8,901 nt of DNA from a bacterium (GTDB lineage: Bacteria; Acidobacteriota; Blastocatellia; Pyrinomonadales; Pyrinomonadaceae), in NCBI GenBank assembly GCA_029945985.1, contig JAQSDP010000013.1:1-8901 (forward strand). Direction: 5' to 3'. This document shows positions 6,445 through 8,901 of this stretch, piece by piece. A program made the translations under genes and the position numbers. Every line of letters starts with the position of its first letter. The stretch's first letter is position 1. Below the pieces are notes generated by a model. The model worked only from the letters and a program-made list of their open reading frames with translations, searched no databases and had not been told where the DNA came from.

Positions 6445-7227
6445 ATGAACGAAACCGAAGTAATTACGAGTCGTGATAACGCGAACCTAAAGCTCGCACG
6501 AGCAGTCCGAGACAGCAGGGATCTATCCCTGATTTTCATCGAAGGAGCCCGCCTTTTCGAAGAAGCGATAAGATCTCGGCTTGATATTCTGCACGTTCTG
6601 ATCTCCGCAGATGATTCACGATCGGTAAAGTTGGCTGAACTACTGTCTTATCAACCCGCCAAGCTGATAAAAGTTGCACCGCGTCTGTTCGATACGATCG
6701 CGGATACCACGAATTCGCAGGGTGTTATCGCACTGGCCCGCAAACCTCAAAGCGACCGTGAATCGCTCGGCGGGGGAATTGTAGTTCTGTTGCATGAAGT
6801 TAACAACCCCGCGAATCTCGGAGCGGTGGTCAGATCTGCGGAAGCCTCGGGAGCTTCGGGTCTGATAACCACGATCGGCTCTGCCGACGCTTTCTCCCCC
6901 AAAGCTTTGCGAGCATCTATGGGCTCTGCGTTTCGATTACCTATTGTTGAACGGCTTGATCTTTCAGATGCGATCGCGTGGGCAGGCGGACGAGGACTAG
7001 TCTCCACGGCGGCTGACGTTTCCGGCAAGATCAGATATTCAGATGTTGATTGGAATGTCCCGAGGCTCGTTATCTTCGGTTCAGAAGCGCACGGGCTTGA
7101 AGAGAGGGAACTTGCTTCGATCGACGAAAAGATTTGCATCCCAATGGAAAGCGAGGTTGAGAGCCTCAACCTCGCCGTATCATCCGGAATCATTCTGTTC
7201 GAAGCAAAGCGTCAGCGAATAGGCTGA
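6445..7227 (+). CDS. TrmH/SpoU-family RNA 2'-O-ribose methyltransferase (SPOUT fold)
   Basis: A 260-residue methyltransferase that uses S-adenosylmethionine to methylate a ribose 2'-OH in rRNA or tRNA. Residues about 5-100 form the SpoU substrate-binding domain: ITSRDNANLKLARAV (7-21), LIFIEGARLFEEAI (29-42), then a 'TNSQGVIALAR' (89-99) hinge. The knotted catalytic domain carries the three SPOUT motifs. Motif 1 is NNPANLGAVVRSAEASGASG (120-139, with N121 and R130). Motif 2 is VIFGSEAHGLEE (209-220) and IPM (232-234). Motif 3 is ESLNLAVSSGIILFE (239-253). Length and order match RlmB/TsnR/AviRb-like proteins, and an RNA target cannot be named from sequence. The ATG at 6445 is well supported by the family N-terminus. 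It is the only plus-strand gene here, and its last 16 bases overlap the phosphatase gene tail to tail. Confidence 0.93.
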   Translation: MNETEVITSRDNANLKLARAVRDSRDLSLIFIEGARLFEEAIRSRLDILHVLISADDSRSVKLAELLSYQPAKLIKVAPRLFDTIADTTNSQGVIALARKPQSDRESLGGGIVVLLHEVNNPANLGAVVRSAEASGASGLITTIGSADAFSPKALRASMGSAFRLPIVERLDLSDAIAWAGGRGLVSTAADVSGKIRYSDVDWNVPRLVIFGSEAHGLEERELASIDEKICIPMESEVESLNLAVSSGIILFEAKRQRIG

Positions 7228-8858
7228 TTTACAACAGCGTTTACGTTTGAACTAGAATTTGAGTTAGCCGCGGTACCCGTCGGTGTTGTTCCGCCCGCCA
7301 GAGCTTTGGTCAAGGTTTCTGCAACCGCGGGATTATTGACGATCGCAAACCCGATCTCAATTTCGTTGCCAAGCACCTTTGCATTTGCAGGATCCGCAGT
7401 TGCCAGCTTTTCTTTGGCCAAGTTGAACTGTCGTTGAGCTTCAACGTACTTACCCGTTAGTAGCTGAGCGCGTCCGAGAAAATAATGATCATCGGGGGTT
7501 TCCGGGCTCGCGGCGTTCGCAGCAAGGAATCGCTCGGGAGCAGAGTCAACTTGGCGGCGAGTCTCTTCGAAGACGACCATCGTTATGTTGCTGCCTTTGG
7601 TATCATTTAGCACCGGAACCTGAGGTGCGGGATTATATTGCTGCCAGAACCAGAGAGCAGCAAAACCGATAGCTCCGCCGAGAATCAGAAACAGAAGCGA
7701 CTGAAAAATGCCTCCGCCACGTTTTGCAGGTGGTTCATCATCGAGCGCATAACTGAATGGTGATGCCGCGGTGGAAGTGACTGCGGCCCGCACAGATTCT
7801 GGTTCAGTCTGAGGCGCAGGGGCCGTGGTCGCTGACGAATATTCAGCTTCCGGTTCGGTTTCCCCGACTCCCTCGTCTGCTGGTTCTTCGAGGAGATATG
7901 CCTCGTCGTCCTGCTCGTCTGTTGTTGTACCCTCCATCGCTTCTGACACTGCGGCAGTCTCCACAATGGGTTCATCGAACGGCGACCGTGCAGTAGCAAC
8001 TGTTTCTTCTTCCTCGGGTTCAAGTTCAAGCTGAGGTGCAAGTTGAGCCGTCGACTCTGTTTGCGCGACACTCAACGGTTCGACTGTCTCTGGTGTGGCG
8101 AAGGTATCTGTGAGTTGACTCGAAACGCGGACGACCACCGCTGTCAAATTATCTTCAGCCCCGCGACTGTAACAAATAGACCGCATTTGTTCGCAGAGAA
8201 CTTGAGGTTCGATCTCGTCGTTGAACAGTTGCTCCAGTTCAGGATCCCCAATGTGTCTTGTTATTCCGTCCGAGCAGAGAAGGAACATTGTCCCCGGTTC
8301 AATCATGATCGTTTTGATATCGATCTCGACCGATTCTTCAGCTCCAAGAGCTCGGCTGATCACATTCCGACTAGGATGCACAAGCGCCTGCTCAGGCGTC
8401 ATGCGGCCGGCTCTGACCTCTTCCTCTACGACTGAATGATCTGCTGTCTCACGCTTAAGTGTTCCATCCGGCTCTATTCGGTAAACTCTTGAATCACCTA
8501 CATGTGCGACCGTGGCTATATTTCCATTTACATGCAGAGCGGCAATAGTCGTTGCCATCGATGCGAGCTGCGGGAGCTCTGTCGACATGGTAAAGATCGA
8601 TTGATTTGCGTGCTGGATCGCGATACGCAGCGCCTGCTCGGCGTCGAAATTCTCCGGAAGGTTGTTGAAGGCCTCGCCGAGCGTTTCCATCGCCATTTGT
8701 GAGGCAAAATCGCCGGCCTGAGCACCGCCAACGCCATCCGCGACCGCGAACAAGCCAAGATCCTTCAATTCAACAAAAGAATCCTCATTGACGGGGCGCT
8801 TCTCGCTGAGGCCACGGTCGGAAATTGACGCGGAGGCAAATCGAAAGTTGTTGTCCAT
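7212..8858 (-). CDS. PP2C-type Ser/Thr protein phosphatase with acidic linker, one membrane helix and C-terminal helical-repeat domain
   Basis: A 548-residue protein (numbering here counts a preceding TTG codon as residue 1, so the ATG is residue 2). Residues 8-250 are a bacterial PP2C (Stp1/PrpC-like) domain, a metal-dependent phosphatase that opposes Ser/Thr kinases. Metal and phosphate residues are present: RPVNED (22-27), ADGVGG (41-46), HVGDSRVYR (120-128), CSDGITR (196-202) and GAEDN (234-238). A Glu/Pro/Ala/Thr-rich linker (about 252-378) precedes KRGGG and a single membrane helix (385-407). Beyond it lie a TPR-like helical hairpin with DDHYFLGRAQLLTGKYVEAQ (457-476) followed by RQFNLAKEKLA, and a Ser/Asn/Thr-rich tail (525-549). 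Lysine/arginine before the helix suggests the phosphatase is cytoplasmic and the C-terminus periplasmic. ATG 8858 is chosen over the TTG at 8861 because GGAGAGGA (8870-8863) is properly spaced and the upstream stop overlaps it. Confidence 0.93.
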   Translation of the reverse strand: MDNNFRFASASISDRGLSEKRPVNEDSFVELKDLGLFAVADGVGGAQAGDFASQMAMETLGEAFNNLPENFDAEQALRIAIQHANQSIFTMSTELPQLASMATTIAALHVNGNIATVAHVGDSRVYRIEPDGTLKRETADHSVVEEEVRAGRMTPEQALVHPSRNVISRALGAEESVEIDIKTIMIEPGTMFLLCSDGITRHIGDPELEQLFNDEIEPQVLCEQMRSICYSRGAEDNLTAVVVRVSSQLTDTFATPETVEPLSVAQTESTAQLAPQLELEPEEEETVATARSPFDEPIVETAAVSEAMEGTTTDEQDDEAYLLEEPADEGVGETEPEAEYSSATTAPAPQTEPESVRAAVTSTAASPFSYALDDEPPAKRGGGIFQSLLFLILGGAIGFAALWFWQQYNPAPQVPVLNDTKGSNITMVVFEETRRQVDSAPERFLAANAASPETPDDHYFLGRAQLLTGKYVEAQRQFNLAKEKLATADPANAKVLGNEIEIGFAIVNNPAVAETLTKALAGGTTPTGTAANSNSSSNVNAVVNQPIR

Positions 8859-8901
8859 CAAATCCTCTCCAGTCGCTGGGCGGACTGTTCCCTTATCAAG
8901 G
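8858..8901 (-). CDS. C-terminal end of an unidentified upstream gene
   Basis: One minus-strand frame reads LIREQSAQRLERI and then stops at TGA 8860-8858. The stop shares its A with the phosphatase ATG (TGATG), a classic overlap in translationally coupled operons, and the residues look like a charged C-terminal helix. Only 13 codons lie in the window, so neither family nor function can be given. In other bacteria PP2C genes of this kind often follow kinase or FHA-domain genes, but nothing here shows that. The frame could also be fortuitous. Confidence 0.45.
   Translation of the reverse strand, partial: LIREQSAQRLERI
8863..8870 (-). promoter_or_regulatory. Ribosome binding site GGAGAGGA of the phosphatase gene
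   Basis: GGAGAGGA on the minus strand ends 4 bases before ATG 8858. It is the clearest Shine-Dalgarno in the window and decides the ATG start over the TTG directly before it, which would be too close to the site. Confidence 0.7.

Noticed and set aside
7825..8034. A Ser-rich plus-strand open frame
   Set aside because: It is the antisense image of the Glu-rich linker of the phosphatase; GAA/GAG-rich sequence read backwards gives Ser codons.
7685..8071. A 128-codon minus-strand frame rich in Arg, Leu and Gln within the phosphatase linker
   Set aside because: It is an out-of-frame reading of the low-complexity linker, with no start signal or family pattern.
8859..8861. TTG as start codon of the phosphatase
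   Set aside because: The Shine-Dalgarno GGAGAGGA would be only about 1 base away, whereas ATG 8858 has good spacing and overlaps the upstream stop.
1..8901. CRISPR array, tRNA, rRNA, insertion sequence or phage attachment site
   Set aside because: No spaced direct repeats, cloverleaf, rRNA-like stretch, transposase motif or terminal inverted repeats were found on either strand by eye.

Overview
This window looks like chromosomal DNA of a free-living bacterium, probably from the Acidobacteriota (Blastocatellia/Pyrinomonas-like). That placement is an inference from the gene set (LURP-one protein next to alr, YihY/BrkB, a SIS sugar-phosphate protein, a PP2C phosphatase with a membrane anchor) and from roughly 50% GC with weak Shine-Dalgarno sequences; there is no rRNA or other marker to prove it. 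No mobile element, CRISPR array, tRNA or rRNA gene was seen.

Layout from right to left, following the dominant minus strand. At the right edge are the last 13 codons of an unknown gene (8858-8901), joined by a TGATG overlap to a PP2C Ser/Thr phosphatase with an acidic linker, one membrane segment and a C-terminal repeat-like domain (7212-8858). A single plus-strand gene for a SpoU/TrmH-family RNA 2'-O-methyltransferase (6445-7227) meets it tail to tail with a 16-base overlap. To the left of the methyltransferase start lies a 36-base spacer carrying a 9-base direct repeat, then an apparently decayed minus-strand gene for a secreted protein (6037-6408). A biotin-dependent acyl-CoA carboxylase beta subunit follows (4433-5995).

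After a 79-base gap holding a weak terminator-like hairpin comes a compact minus-strand block: alanine racemase (alr), a LURP-one/tubby-fold protein, a YihY/BrkB membrane protein, a two-SIS-domain sugar-phosphate protein, and the first 200 codons of an O-antigen ligase/polymerase family membrane protein that runs off the left edge. Gaps in this block are 7, 16 and 60 bases, and the last pair overlaps by 4 bases (GTGA).

Together the left block has an envelope theme: D-alanine for peptidoglycan, membrane proteins, amino-sugar phosphate metabolism and polysaccharide assembly. The carboxylase subunit (propionyl-CoA type by motif) serves acyl-CoA metabolism and needs a biotin carboxylase/BCCP partner encoded elsewhere. 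The main points for a second look are the decayed secreted-protein gene, the phosphatase fusion, the LURP-one protein in an envelope cluster, and a marked excess of the palindrome CGATCG (17 copies in 8.9 kb by hand count).
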